DNA from: Thiomicrospira pelophila DSM 1534
GTDB taxonomy: Bacteria > Pseudomonadota > Gammaproteobacteria > Thiomicrospirales > Thiomicrospiraceae
DNA length: 64,000 nt
Direction of reading: 5' to 3'
NCBI RefSeq assembly: GCF_000711195.1
Contig: NZ_JOMR01000001.1
Coordinates: 186,001 to 250,000, forward strand
Shown here: in pieces, positions 33,165 to 42,338 of the stretch
Layout of the letters: every line of letters starts with the position of its first letter
Numbering within the stretch: the stretch's first letter is position 1
Made by a program: the position numbers and the translations under genes
Notes under the pieces: model-generated
Told to the model about the DNA's origin: nothing
Databases searched by the model: none
The model's input: only the letters and a program-made list of their open reading frames with translations

Positions 33165-35309
33165 ATGTTGAGTCGAAAGGATTTGGTCAGTCAGCCAATA
33201 TATTTAGATCGGGGTGAACTAGCCGCTAAACGCACTGAAATTAAACGTTATTTAAACCTTACTTGGGAAAGCTATGAGTCCTTGTTTGATACGTTAAAAA
33301 CCGAGGAGGCGTTTTACGCGCGTCCTTGTTCGTTACGTCATCCGTTGATTTTTTATTTTGGTCATACGGCCACTTTCTTTACCAATAAATTGGTGCTAGC
33401 GAAACTTTTGCCTAAGCGGATTAATCCTAAAATTGAGTCGATGTGCGCAATTGGTGTGGATGAAATGTCGTGGGATGATTTAAATGATGCGCACTACGAC
33501 TGGCCAAGTGTTGGACAAGTTCGGGCTTACCGAAACCAAGTACGTGAAGCGGTGAACGATTTAATTGATCGAGTCGAATTTAGCTTGCCGATTGACTGGC
33601 AAAGTCCGATGTGGCCGATCATGATGGGGATTGAGCACGAACGTATTCATTTGGAAACGTCATCGGTATTGATTCGTCAGCTGGGTCTAGATTATGTGCA
33701 AGCCTCTGATTTATTTCCTATTTGTCCAGACCAGGGTGAAGCGCCCACACATAACCCTTTATTGCCCGTACCCGCCGGTAGCATTGAAATTGCACATCAC
33801 GATCCAGCGCCACATTATGGCTGGGATAACGAGTACGGTGAGCATCACGCCCAAGTGTCTGAGTTTCAGGCCAGCCAGTACTTAGTGTCGAATCAAGAGT
33901 TCTTAGAGTTTGTCGAAGACGGCGGCTACGAACGTGCGGAGTTTTGGGATGAGGAAGGTGATCGCTGGCGTCAGTTTAGCCCGGTCAAACACCCAACCTT
34001 TTGGCTAAGCCGTTCAGAAGGCGACCACCAGGCCTGGTTCTTACGTTGTATGACCGAGGAAATTCCGATGCCTTGGAATTGGCCGGTTGAGGTCAACTAT
34101 TTGGAAGCCGCCGCGTTTTGTAACTGGAAAGCCAGCCAAACCGGACGGCCGATTCGCTTGCCAAGTGAAGACGAATATTTGCGTTTGCGCGATCATACCC
34201 AAGCGCAAGATCAAACAGATAAAGCCAATCTTAATTTGCAAAAATACGCCTCCTCGGTGCCAGTCGATCAGTGTGAAATGAACGGTTTTTATGATGTGAT
34301 CGGCAATGTGTGGCAGTGGACCATGACGCCGATCTATCCGTACGAAGGGTTTAAAGTGCATCCGCTCTATGATGACTTTACGACCCCAACTTTTGACAAC
34401 CAACATAACTTGTTTAAAGGTGGCAGTTGGATTTCAACTGGCAATGAAATTAACGGTTCGTCTCGTTATGCGTTTCGCCGTCACTTTTTTCAACACGCGG
34501 GTTTTCGCTATATTGAATCGGATGCGCCGGTACAAACCGAATTTTCGACTTACGAAACCGATGCACTGGTCTCGCAGTATTGTGAATTTCATTATGGTGA
34601 TGAAAACTTTGGTGTCGCCAACTTCGCGAAAGCCTATGCGGATTTAGCGATTGAGCTGGCGCAGTCGGATGACGATTTGTCTAAGCGGGCTTCGCTCAGC
34701 GTGTTAGAAGTCGGCTGTTCGGTCGGTCGCGCCAGTTTTGAACTCGCTAAGCATTTTGATCAAGTCACTGGCTTGGACTTTTCGGCACGCTTTATTCAGG
34801 TCGCAAATCAACTTAAGCAGACAGGTTCAGTCTTATATACCTTGCCGATCGAAGGCGAGATTATGGACTTTAAAGAGCGTAGCCTAACCGACCTCGGCTT
34901 GCAAGCTGAGGCTCACAAGTGTCAATTTTTACAACAAGACGCAAGTAATATGAAGCCGCACTTTAACGGTTACGATATGATTGTAGCAGCGAATTTAATC
35001 GACCGTTTATACGAATCGGCTAAGTTCCTAGAAGACGTAGCGGCGCGTTTAAACCCAGGTGGGATCTTGTTGATCACGTCGCCTTATTCTTGGTCGGAGC
35101 AATACACGCTGAAAGCCAATTGGCTAGGCGGTTACAAGGACAGTCAGTCGGGCGAAAATGTCACCACCTTAGAAGGTTTGCACCGTATTTTGGATTCTGA
35201 CTTTAAACGCTTGCGCGACCCGTTTGATTTGGCCTTTGTGATTCGTGAAACCGCGCGCAAATATCAACACACTTTAGCGCAAGTCACGATTTGGAAGAAA
35301 ACGAAATAA
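33165..35309 (+). CDS. ovoA: 5-histidylcysteine sulfoxide synthase / methyltransferase OvoA
   Basis: OvoA makes the ovothiol precursor: its iron centre joins cysteine to histidine as a sulfoxide, and its methyltransferase domain later methylates the imidazole. The 714-residue protein has a DinB-like domain with the iron triad His67 (YFGHTATFF), His158 and His162 (GIEHERIHLE), an FGE-type domain at about residues 200-450 (GYEWAEF-like VEDGGYERAEFWDEEG, NVWQWTMTPIYPYEGF, RYAFRRHFF), and a SAM methyltransferase domain from about residue 510 (VLEVGCSVGRASFELAKHFD). The added methyltransferase domain and partner gene separate it from EgtB of ergothioneine synthesis. A palindrome copy is read HQAWF. 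Confidence 0.93.
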   Translation: MLSRKDLVSQPIYLDRGELAAKRTEIKRYLNLTWESYESLFDTLKTEEAFYARPCSLRHPLIFYFGHTATFFTNKLVLAKLLPKRINPKIESMCAIGVDEMSWDDLNDAHYDWPSVGQVRAYRNQVREAVNDLIDRVEFSLPIDWQSPMWPIMMGIEHERIHLETSSVLIRQLGLDYVQASDLFPICPDQGEAPTHNPLLPVPAGSIEIAHHDPAPHYGWDNEYGEHHAQVSEFQASQYLVSNQEFLEFVEDGGYERAEFWDEEGDRWRQFSPVKHPTFWLSRSEGDHQAWFLRCMTEEIPMPWNWPVEVNYLEAAAFCNWKASQTGRPIRLPSEDEYLRLRDHTQAQDQTDKANLNLQKYASSVPVDQCEMNGFYDVIGNVWQWTMTPIYPYEGFKVHPLYDDFTTPTFDNQHNLFKGGSWISTGNEINGSSRYAFRRHFFQHAGFRYIESDAPVQTEFSTYETDALVSQYCEFHYGDENFGVANFAKAYADLAIELAQSDDDLSKRASLSVLEVGCSVGRASFELAKHFDQVTGLDFSARFIQVANQLKQTGSVLYTLPIEGEIMDFKERSLTDLGLQAEAHKCQFLQQDASNMKPHFNGYDMIVAANLIDRLYESAKFLEDVAARLNPGGILLITSPYSWSEQYTLKANWLGGYKDSQSGENVTTLEGLHRILDSDFKRLRDPFDLAFVIRETARKYQHTLAQVTIWKKTK
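34027..34038. repeat. ACCAGGCCTGGT palindrome in ovoA
   Basis: A perfect 12-mer read H-Q-A-W-F in the FGE-type domain. Confidence 0.95.
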
Positions 35310-35319
35310 AGGCTAAAAC

Positions 35320-36504
35320 ATGACGGTTAATTTTAACCATTCGATTTCACGTTTAGGTACGCAGGCTGAAAAATACGAGTCACGTCAGGCGGTGTTTGGG
35401 CGAGATGATGTATTGCCGATGTGGGTGGCGGACATGGATTTGCCTACACCGCCGTTTATTATCGAAGCGCTCAAACAACGTTTAAATCATCCGATTTTAG
35501 GTTATACCCAAATGCCCGATTCGATGTTTCAAGCGATTGTGGATTGGCAGTCACAGCACGGCTATTCGATCCAAGCCGAGCAAATTCTGCTGACGCACAA
35601 TGTCGCGAATGGCTTATTTTTAGCAGTACAGGCTTTCACCAGGCCTGGTGATGCGGTGTTAATTCAACCGCCGATTTACCCACCATTTTATCAAGCCGCA
35701 CAATTGAATGATCGACAACTCGCATTAGCGCCATTGGTATTGGTTCAGAATCAATACCAAATTGATTTTGTCGAATTTGAGCGCCAAATAAAAAGCCAAT
35801 CGGTGAGACTGTTTTTATTGTGTAATCCACACAATCCAGCCGGACGCGTGTGGTCAGGTAGCGAACTGCGCCAAATGGCCGAGATCTGCCTTAAACATGA
35901 TGTGATCATGGTGTCGGATGAAATTCATTCTGACCTGGTATATGACGGCTATCATCACACGCCCTTAGCCTCGATTTCGGAAGAAGTCGCGCAGCGCACC
36001 GTTACCTTAAGCTCACCGGGTAAAACCTTTAACCTAGCCGGGTTACAAATTGGTTATGCGATTATTGCCAACCCAACACTTCGTGAGGCATTTGCACAGA
36101 CTCTAGCGCGCGCCAAAATAGATGATTTGAACTTATTTGGAATGATCGCTTTAGAAGCCGCCTATTCATCCGAAGGCCGAGTCTGGAGGCGAGATCTAAT
36201 GACACATTTTCAAACCAATATTGAGTGTTTACAGTTATTTTTAGCCGAGCATTTTCCACAAGTTAAACTGATTCGACCGCAAGCCTCTTATTTAGTTTGG
36301 CTGGATTTTCGCGGGCTTTTTTCAGATCATCAAGTCCTGAAAAACTGGCTGATTAATGAAGCTAAGCTTGGGTTAAATGATGGTGAATCCTATGGCGAAA
36401 TGGGTTCGGGCTTTATGCGCATGAACATCGCCGCGCCTAAATCCACACTAGAGCAAGCGTTTCGTCAACTCGTGCAAGCCAAGTCTGGGCTTAAAACATT
36501 ATAA
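35320..36504 (+). CDS. ovoB: PLP-dependent C-S lyase, ovothiol synthesis (OvoB)
   Basis: This is a fold-type I PLP enzyme of the MalY/PatB cystathionine-lyase class. The 394-residue protein has VLPMWVADMDLPTPPFI near the start, CNPHNPAGRVW, VMVSDEIHSDLVYDG-like IMVSDEIHSDLVY, and the PLP lysine in LSSPGKTFNLAGLQIGYA; the C-terminal arginine segment is MGSGFMRMNIAAPKS. It lies ten bases after ovoA. OvoB removes pyruvate and ammonia from the OvoA product to give the thiol, and this genomic pairing is the basis for the call. A palindrome copy is read F-T-R-P-G-D. Confidence 0.85.
   Translation: MTVNFNHSISRLGTQAEKYESRQAVFGRDDVLPMWVADMDLPTPPFIIEALKQRLNHPILGYTQMPDSMFQAIVDWQSQHGYSIQAEQILLTHNVANGLFLAVQAFTRPGDAVLIQPPIYPPFYQAAQLNDRQLALAPLVLVQNQYQIDFVEFERQIKSQSVRLFLLCNPHNPAGRVWSGSELRQMAEICLKHDVIMVSDEIHSDLVYDGYHHTPLASISEEVAQRTVTLSSPGKTFNLAGLQIGYAIIANPTLREAFAQTLARAKIDDLNLFGMIALEAAYSSEGRVWRRDLMTHFQTNIECLQLFLAEHFPQVKLIRPQASYLVWLDFRGLFSDHQVLKNWLINEAKLGLNDGESYGEMGSGFMRMNIAAPKSTLEQAFRQLVQAKSGLKTL
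35638..35649. repeat. ACCAGGCCTGGT palindrome in ovoB
   Basis: A perfect 12-mer read T-R-P-G, the third possible reading frame of the repeat. Confidence 0.95.
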
Positions 36505-36507
36505 GCT

Positions 36508-36541
36508 GCCAGCGAACCACCAGGCCTGGTGCTTCGCTGGC
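36508..36541. repeat. 34-base hairpin built on ACCAGGCCTGGT after ovoB
   Basis: The 12-mer (36519-36530) is the centre of a 34-base palindrome with one mismatched pair; the outer arms are GCCAGCGAA and TTCGCTGGC. It starts four bases after the ovoB stop. A terminator role is plausible although no T run follows. Confidence 0.93.
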
Positions 36542-36581
36542 TGGGCTGTCATAATGGTGGTTTTAGTTTAGACATAACCTT

Positions 36582-37622
36582 ATGACAGTTTCTCTCACGC
36601 AATACAGCCACGGCGCAGGTTGTGGTTGCAAAATTTCTCCGGCCTTGTTGGATTCGATCCTGCAAGGCGCCAAATCTGAATTAACTTTCCCTGGTTTATT
36701 GGTCGGTCACAGCGCCAAGGACGATGCGGCTGCATTTGATCTTGGTGATGGCCGCTCTGTGTTATCCACCACCGACTTTTTTATGCCAATTGTGGATGAC
36801 CCTTTTACCTTCGGTCGAATCGCCGCTACCAATGCCATTTCTGATATTTATGCGATGGGTGGAAAACCCTTAATGGCGATTGCTATTTTTGGTTGGCCGA
36901 TTGATAAATTAGGAGCTGATGTCGCAGCTCAGGTTATCGCTGGCGGGCGCAGTGTTTGCGAGGTCGCCGGTATTCCGTTGGCGGGGGGTCATTCAATTGA
37001 TGCGCCAGAACCGATTTTTGGTTTAGCCGTCACCGGTTTGGTTGAGAATCGATTTTTAAAATGTAATCACATGGCCGAGCCAGATTGCGAAATATTTTTA
37101 ACCAAACCGTTAGGCGTGGGGATTTTAACCACCGCGCAAAAGCAGAAAAAAGTTGATCCGCTTGACCTAAATACGGCGATAGAAACCATGTGCCAGTTAA
37201 ATTCCATTGGCACCGAATTGGCCCGATTAGAGTCGGTGAAAGTAATGACGGATGTGACCGGATTTGGTTTGCTAGGTCATTTAATTGAAGTCTGCGAAGC
37301 TAGCCAAGTACAAGCGCGTTTGCTTCTTGATCAAATTCCGTTGTTACCCAAAGTCGAACATTATTTGGCGCAGGGTTGTGTTCCTGGTGGAACGTCGCGA
37401 AACTGGCAGAGTTTTGCAGACAAAGTGGGCGATCTGGATGATAAAAGTCGAGATCTGCTATGTGATCCTCAAACTTCCGGCGGATTACTGGTGATGGTGA
37501 AGCGCGAAGGCCTAGCCGAATTCCTAGAGGTTTGTGCGCAACAGGGCTTGGCTTTGCAGTCGATCGGCTCGACTTTTGCAAGCACCAGGCCTGGTGCTCC
37601 GATTGTTGAGGTGGTTTCGTGA
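36582..37622 (+). CDS. selD: Selenide, water dikinase
   Basis: SelD makes selenophosphate from selenide and ATP, the selenium donor for tRNA and protein. The 346-residue protein begins with the active-site region [15 protein letters not shown], with cysteine where some homologues have selenocysteine, so it does not need its own product. [59 protein letters not shown] and DPQTSGGLL follow. It overlaps selU by four bases. No selA, selB or selC was seen here, so tRNA 2-selenouridine is the evident use. An 18-base palindrome is read S-T-R-P-G-A near the C-terminus. Confidence 0.96.
   Translation: MTVSLTQYSHGAGCGCKISPALLDSILQGAKSELTFPGLLVGHSAKDDAAAFDLGDGRSVLSTTDFFMPIVDDPFTFGRIAATNAISDIYAMGGKPLMAIAIFGWPIDKLGADVAAQVIAGGRSVCEVAGIPLAGGHSIDAPEPIFGLAVTGLVENRFLKCNHMAEPDCEIFLTKPLGVGILTTAQKQKKVDPLDLNTAIETMCQLNSIGTELARLESVKVMTDVTGFGLLGHLIEVCEASQVQARLLLDQIPLLPKVEHYLAQGCVPGGTSRNWQSFADKVGDLDDKSRDLLCDPQTSGGLLVMVKREGLAEFLEVCAQQGLALQSIGSTFASTRPGAPIVEVVS
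37581..37598. repeat. 18-base palindrome with ACCAGGCCTGGT in selD
   Basis: AGCACCAGGCCTGGTGCT, perfect over 18 bases, encoding S-T-R-P-G-A in the last 15 residues of SelD, just before the selD-selU overlap. Confidence 0.95.
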
Positions 37623-38710
37623 GTAATGAACTGCCGACCACCGATGATTTTCGTTCAATCCTATTAAATCAAACCCCGCTAATCGATGTTCGTGCGCCAA
37701 CTGAATTTTCCAAAGGCGCGATTCCGAATGCGCTGAACTTACCTTTAATGCAGGATGACGAACGCCAGCAGGTTGGACTTTGTTATAAAGAGCAAGGTCA
37801 ACAAAAAGCGATTGAGCTGGGCCATCAGCTGGTGAATGAAACCGTCAGGGCTCCGCGTATTCAGGCTTGGTGTGAGTTTAAACGCCAGCACCCGCAAGCT
37901 TTAATCTATTGTTTTCGGGGCGGCTTACGCTCTCGAATTTCGCAACAATGGATGATGCAGGCGGGGTTTGAGATAATTCGAATCAAAGGCGGCTATAAAG
38001 CCTTTCGGCATTATTTAATGCAGTCGTTGGATGAAATGGCGGTCAAGCTCCAATCCGGCCAGCGAAAGCCTTGGGTACTGGCGGGGCGAACCGGTTCCGG
38101 TAAAACCCAGGTATTAAACTCGGTCGATTTTGAGGTCGATTTAGAAGGCTTGGCACAACATCGCGGCTCGACCTTTGGACGACATGCTTGGTCGCAACCC
38201 AGCCAAATTGATTTTGAAAATCAGCTGGCGTATCGCATGATTGAGTTGGATGCGCAGTCACAGCCTAATTGGTTATTTGAAGATGAAGCGCGCAATATCG
38301 GCTCGGTGCATTTAAATCAGTCGCTATATGCTGCGATTAAATCCGGTGATCGTATTCTACTCGACACTCCGTTTGAGCAGCGTCGACAGAATATTTTGAC
38401 TGAATATGTGCTGGAGGCACAAACCGAGTACGTCGATTTAGCCGCCTGGGTTGACTATATGCAGTCACGTTTTGAACGCATCGCCAAACGTTTAGGTGGG
38501 GTGGGCTATGCACGGGTCAGACAATCGTTTGACCAGGCCTGGTTGTGGCAACAGCGTACCGGTGATCCAATTAAACACCTAGATTGGATTGATCAGCTGC
38601 TCACCGATTACTACGACCCGATGTATGACTACCAATTAAAACGTTATCCTCAACCGATCGTTATGCAAGGTCATGCGGCCGATGTGACGACTTTTCTGCA
38701 AAACCTCTAA
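37619..38710 (+). CDS. selU: tRNA 2-selenouridine synthase
   Basis: SelU (MnmH, YbbB) replaces sulfur with selenium in 2-thiouridine at tRNA wobble position 34, using selenophosphate. The 363-residue protein has a rhodanese domain with [20 protein letters not shown] and the catalytic cysteine in YCFRGGLRS, then a P-loop domain with [27 protein letters not shown] and FEDEARNIG. The GTG start overlaps the selD stop (GTGA), so the two are translationally coupled. A palindrome copy is read F-D-Q-A-W. Confidence 0.95.
   Translation: MSNELPTTDDFRSILLNQTPLIDVRAPTEFSKGAIPNALNLPLMQDDERQQVGLCYKEQGQQKAIELGHQLVNETVRAPRIQAWCEFKRQHPQALIYCFRGGLRSRISQQWMMQAGFEIIRIKGGYKAFRHYLMQSLDEMAVKLQSGQRKPWVLAGRTGSGKTQVLNSVDFEVDLEGLAQHRGSTFGRHAWSQPSQIDFENQLAYRMIELDAQSQPNWLFEDEARNIGSVHLNQSLYAAIKSGDRILLDTPFEQRRQNILTEYVLEAQTEYVDLAAWVDYMQSRFERIAKRLGGVGYARVRQSFDQAWLWQQRTGDPIKHLDWIDQLLTDYYDPMYDYQLKRYPQPIVMQGHAADVTTFLQNL
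38532..38543. repeat. ACCAGGCCTGGT palindrome in selU
   Basis: A perfect 12-mer read D-Q-A-W-L in the C-terminal part of SelU. Confidence 0.95.
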
Positions 38711-38717
38711 CTACGCG

Positions 38718-38740
38718 TATCTTAAGAAACGTTTAAGATA
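38718..38740 (+). terminator. Hairpin after selU
   Basis: TATCTTAA and TTAAGATA enclose seven bases, starting eight bases after the selU stop. It lacks a long T run, so a terminator call is tentative. Confidence 0.45.
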
Positions 38741-38813
38741 AAACGTTCATTTCTATCGCACTGGTGCAACATCCAGCCTCTCGGCAGCCAGTGCTTCTCA
38801 TGCTTTGTGTAAA

Positions 38814-38840
38814 TTAATTGTACATAAACTGTACAATTAA
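38814..38840. promoter_or_regulatory. Inverted-repeat operator before the PAS chemoreceptor gene
   Basis: The arms TTAATTGTACA and TGTACAATTAA are a perfect 11-base pair around a five-base spacer. TATAAT at 38865-38870 lies 25 bases downstream. This is a strong candidate for a dimeric regulator site at or just upstream of the -35 position. Confidence 0.65.
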
Positions 38841-38934
38841 CCGAGTTGTTTAGTCGGAATTATGTATAATAATTGTAACGTTATCGTTTCGAAATCTCGT
38901 TACTTGATAACCAAGACAAATAATGAGGTGGTAG

Positions 38935-40692
38935 ATGTTCAACACAAAACTAAAAAATCAATTAGAAGCTTGTCAGAAACAAACAGCGAATTTTAACTCT
39001 ATTCTAGAAGCTCTAGATAAGTCGATGGCGGTGATTGAGTTTAGTCCGCAAGGCGAAATTCGTCATGCGAATCAAAATTTTTTGGATACGGTGGGTTATC
39101 AGTTAAGTCAGGTAGTTGGCCAACATCACCGTATTTTTGTACCAGATGAGATTAAAAATTCGGTTGAATATCAGAATTTTTGGCAAGAACTAGCCCAGGG
39201 TAAAGTATTACAACAACGATTTAAACGAATAAATAAACAAGGTCACACCATTTGGTTAGAGGCCAGTTATAACCCGATTTTTAATGAAAATAATCAGGTT
39301 ACAAAAGTGGTTAAGTTTGCTACCGATATTAGCAAGCAAGTAGAGGCCGAAACCGAATCGAATGCCAAAATTGTGGCCATCAGTCGCGCCATGGCGGTGA
39401 TCGAATTTGATTTACAAGGTAATATTTTAACGGCCAACCCCAATTTTTGTCAGGCGGTGGGTTATGAGCTAAGTGAAATAATAGGACAACATCATCGTTT
39501 ATTTGTTGATTCAGATTACGCTAAATCAGCCGAATACCGTGAATTCTGGACAAATTTAGCGAAAGGTGAATTAAGCAGCGGAACTTATCGACGCCTTAAG
39601 AAAAATGGTGAAGAACTTTGGTTAGAAGCCAGTTATAACCCTGTTTTTAATGTGGATGGTGAACCTTATAAAGTGGTCAAATACGCCACCGATATCGGTG
39701 CAAACAAAACTACACAATTATTAAAGCAAGTGGTAGATGATGCTACTCAGGTGCTAATTTGTTTCGCGGGGGGCGATTTGAATGTGCGTATGAAGAGACA
39801 TTTGGCAGAGGATGAGGAGTCAATGTTCCGCGATCAGATTAAATTACTGTCGGATGGTTTTAATGCCATGTCAGAAAAATTGACAGATGTGATCACGAAT
39901 GCGATTAACGCCTCTGATATTGTGAGTCATGCGGCCGATGAAGTGGCGCAAGGCTCAAGTGATCTAAGTCAGCGTGTACAGCAGCAGGCGGCCGCCATCG
40001 AAGAAACATCGGCCACTATGGAACAAATGACCTCGGCGGTACAAAACACTACGGATAATGCGCAACGCACCGCCGATATGGCGAAGCAGGTGCAAGTAAA
40101 ATCGACCGATAGCGCTCAAGTAATGCAAAAAACGATCGAAGCCATGTCCGAAATCCAAGCTTCTAGCCATAAAATCTCGGAGATTGTCACTTTGATTGAT
40201 GGGATTGCATTTCAAACCAACTTGCTGGCTTTAAATGCCGCCGTTGAAGCGGCTCGTGCGGGTGATCATGGGCGTGGATTTGCGGTAGTTGCGGGTGAAG
40301 TGCGGGCGCTGGCACAAAAATCAGCCGAAGCGGCTAAAGGAATTAAAAAGTTGATAGATGAAAGTGTATTCCGCATCAATGAGGGTACAAGTTTAGCCAC
40401 CGAATCGGGTGAATCCTTAGGTGGGATTACTTCATCCATTGATGAAATGGTGGCGATGATCATGCAAATTGCCAATGCATCGGCCGAGCAGTCGGAAGGC
40501 ATTCGTCAGGTCAACAGTGCGATTACGCAAATAGATGATGCAACCCAACAAAATGCAGCTTTGGTAGAAGAAACAACCGCCTCCTCTCACACCTTGAGCG
40601 AGCAGTCAAGTATCTTACAAAATGATATGGCTTACTTTGAGATGCCGTCTACCCTCAATAAGCCCAGAGCCAGATTAGTCTTAGCTTCTTAG
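38935..40692 (+). CDS. Soluble double-PAS chemoreceptor (BdlA-like)
   Basis: This is a methyl-accepting chemotaxis protein without membrane segments. The 585-residue protein has two closely similar PAS domains (about residues 22-140 and 145-260; compare [20 protein letters not shown] and [20 protein letters not shown]), a HAMP-like helical link and a signalling domain with the hairpin tip [20 protein letters not shown] and [21 protein letters not shown]. The two PAS domains probably arose by duplication and may bind heme or flavin for oxygen or redox sensing, as in Aer and BdlA. There is no CheR-docking pentapeptide at the end. It has its own promoter region with a dyad. Confidence 0.9.
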   Translation: MFNTKLKNQLEACQKQTANFNSILEALDKSMAVIEFSPQGEIRHANQNFLDTVGYQLSQVVGQHHRIFVPDEIKNSVEYQNFWQELAQGKVLQQRFKRINKQGHTIWLEASYNPIFNENNQVTKVVKFATDISKQVEAETESNAKIVAISRAMAVIEFDLQGNILTANPNFCQAVGYELSEIIGQHHRLFVDSDYAKSAEYREFWTNLAKGELSSGTYRRLKKNGEELWLEASYNPVFNVDGEPYKVVKYATDIGANKTTQLLKQVVDDATQVLICFAGGDLNVRMKRHLAEDEESMFRDQIKLLSDGFNAMSEKLTDVITNAINASDIVSHAADEVAQGSSDLSQRVQQQAAAIEETSATMEQMTSAVQNTTDNAQRTADMAKQVQVKSTDSAQVMQKTIEAMSEIQASSHKISEIVTLIDGIAFQTNLLALNAAVEAARAGDHGRGFAVVAGEVRALAQKSAEAAKGIKKLIDESVFRINEGTSLATESGESLGGITSSIDEMVAMIMQIANASAEQSEGIRQVNSAITQIDDATQQNAALVEETTASSHTLSEQSSILQNDMAYFEMPSTLNKPRARLVLAS

Positions 40693-40721
40693 GATGGCTA
40701 GCGTGACTAACTTTTAAAGCC

Positions 40722-40754
40722 AAAAAAACCGCCCTATTAATGAGCGGTTTTTTT
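40722..40754. terminator. Bidirectional terminator between the chemoreceptor gene and adk
   Basis: AAAAAAACCGC and GCGGTTTTTTT with an 11-base loop between convergent genes; A and T runs on both sides serve both strands. Confidence 0.9.
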
Positions 40755-40768
40755 GGTTGAAGCGGTAC

Positions 40769-41425
<657 letters not shown>

Positions 41426-41468
41426 CTAATCGTTAAAAGCAAAAATCAATCGGCCGATTATACCTAAA

Positions 41469-42338
41469 CTAAGCCACCAATTCACGAAGTAAGCGTTCAG
41501 CTTGCTGTGCATAGTAGCCGCCGAAAAGATTGTAGTGATTCAGCACATGATAGAGGTTATATAAATTTTTACGGCTTTGATAGCCAGAGTCTAAAGGCCA
41601 TTCGGATTCGTAACCCGCATAAAATTGGTCACTGTAGCCGCCAAATAACTCAGTCATGGCGATGTCGGTTTCACGATCGCCATAATAACTGGCGGGATCA
41701 AATATTATAGGTAAACCTTGGGTATCAAATGCGCTATTTCCCGCCCACAGGTCGCCATGTAGCAGTGAAGCTTGTGGCTGGTAGGTTTGAAAAAAAGAGT
41801 CGATTTTGCTGATCAGCTGTTCAACGAGTTCGATTAATGTTATCGGTGCGCCATTTTGTTGGGCTAATTGAAGCTGAGGTTTAAGTCGTTGTTGAGCGTA
41901 AAAGTCGGGCCAACTGTCTTGCCAGGTATTGAGCTGCGGAGTATGGCCAATGAAATTATTTTGTTGCCAACCAAATTGGGGATGGGTTTGGCGGTGCATT
42001 TGAGCAAGTTGTTGACCGCGTAAATAATCATCACCCTGTGATTGCATCTCTATGTATTGCATCAACAACCAGGCCTGGTGTTTGTTCGCACCATGGTGAA
42101 TGACCTGAGGGCTACAAATGGTTTGAGTCGCCTGAATCACGTCAAGCGCCAAAGCTTCACTGGCAAACAACGCCTGCGCTTTAGGATGGTTGGTTTTTAA
42201 GAAATAATCACCTTGGCTAGTTTGTAACCACCAGGCCTGGTGGATATCTCCACCGCTGATGCCTTTAGCTTGTTTAACTTCGATTTTATCCCCCAAAGCT
42301 TGTTGGATAATCGGGGTTAACCAAGCTTGATCTCTCAT
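41469..42338 (-). CDS. Fructosamine kinase family protein
   Basis: This is a 289-residue kinase of the fructosamine-3-kinase / ketosamine-3-kinase family, which phosphorylates sugar-amine adducts so that glycated proteins can be repaired. It shows the aminoglycoside-kinase-like fold: GDYFLKTNHP with the ATP lysine, SLLHGDLWAGN as the catalytic loop, and IIFDPASYYGDRETDIAMTELFGG as the metal motif. Its start overlaps the mrcA stop by four bases. Two palindrome copies fall in this one gene, both read H-Q-A-W. Confidence 0.9.
   Translation of the reverse strand: MRDQAWLTPIIQQALGDKIEVKQAKGISGGDIHQAWWLQTSQGDYFLKTNHPKAQALFASEALALDVIQATQTICSPQVIHHGANKHQAWLLMQYIEMQSQGDDYLRGQQLAQMHRQTHPQFGWQQNNFIGHTPQLNTWQDSWPDFYAQQRLKPQLQLAQQNGAPITLIELVEQLISKIDSFFQTYQPQASLLHGDLWAGNSAFDTQGLPIIFDPASYYGDRETDIAMTELFGGYSDQFYAGYESEWPLDSGYQSRKNLYNLYHVLNHYNLFGGYYAQQAERLLRELVA
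42068..42079. repeat. ACCAGGCCTGGT palindrome in the fructosamine kinase gene (1)
   Basis: A perfect 12-mer read K-H-Q-A-W-L, 150 bases from a second copy in the same gene. Confidence 0.95.
42228..42243. repeat. ACCAGGCCTGGT palindrome in the fructosamine kinase gene (2)
   Basis: A 16-base perfect palindrome, CCACCAGGCCTGGTGG, read I-H-Q-A-W-W. Confidence 0.95.
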
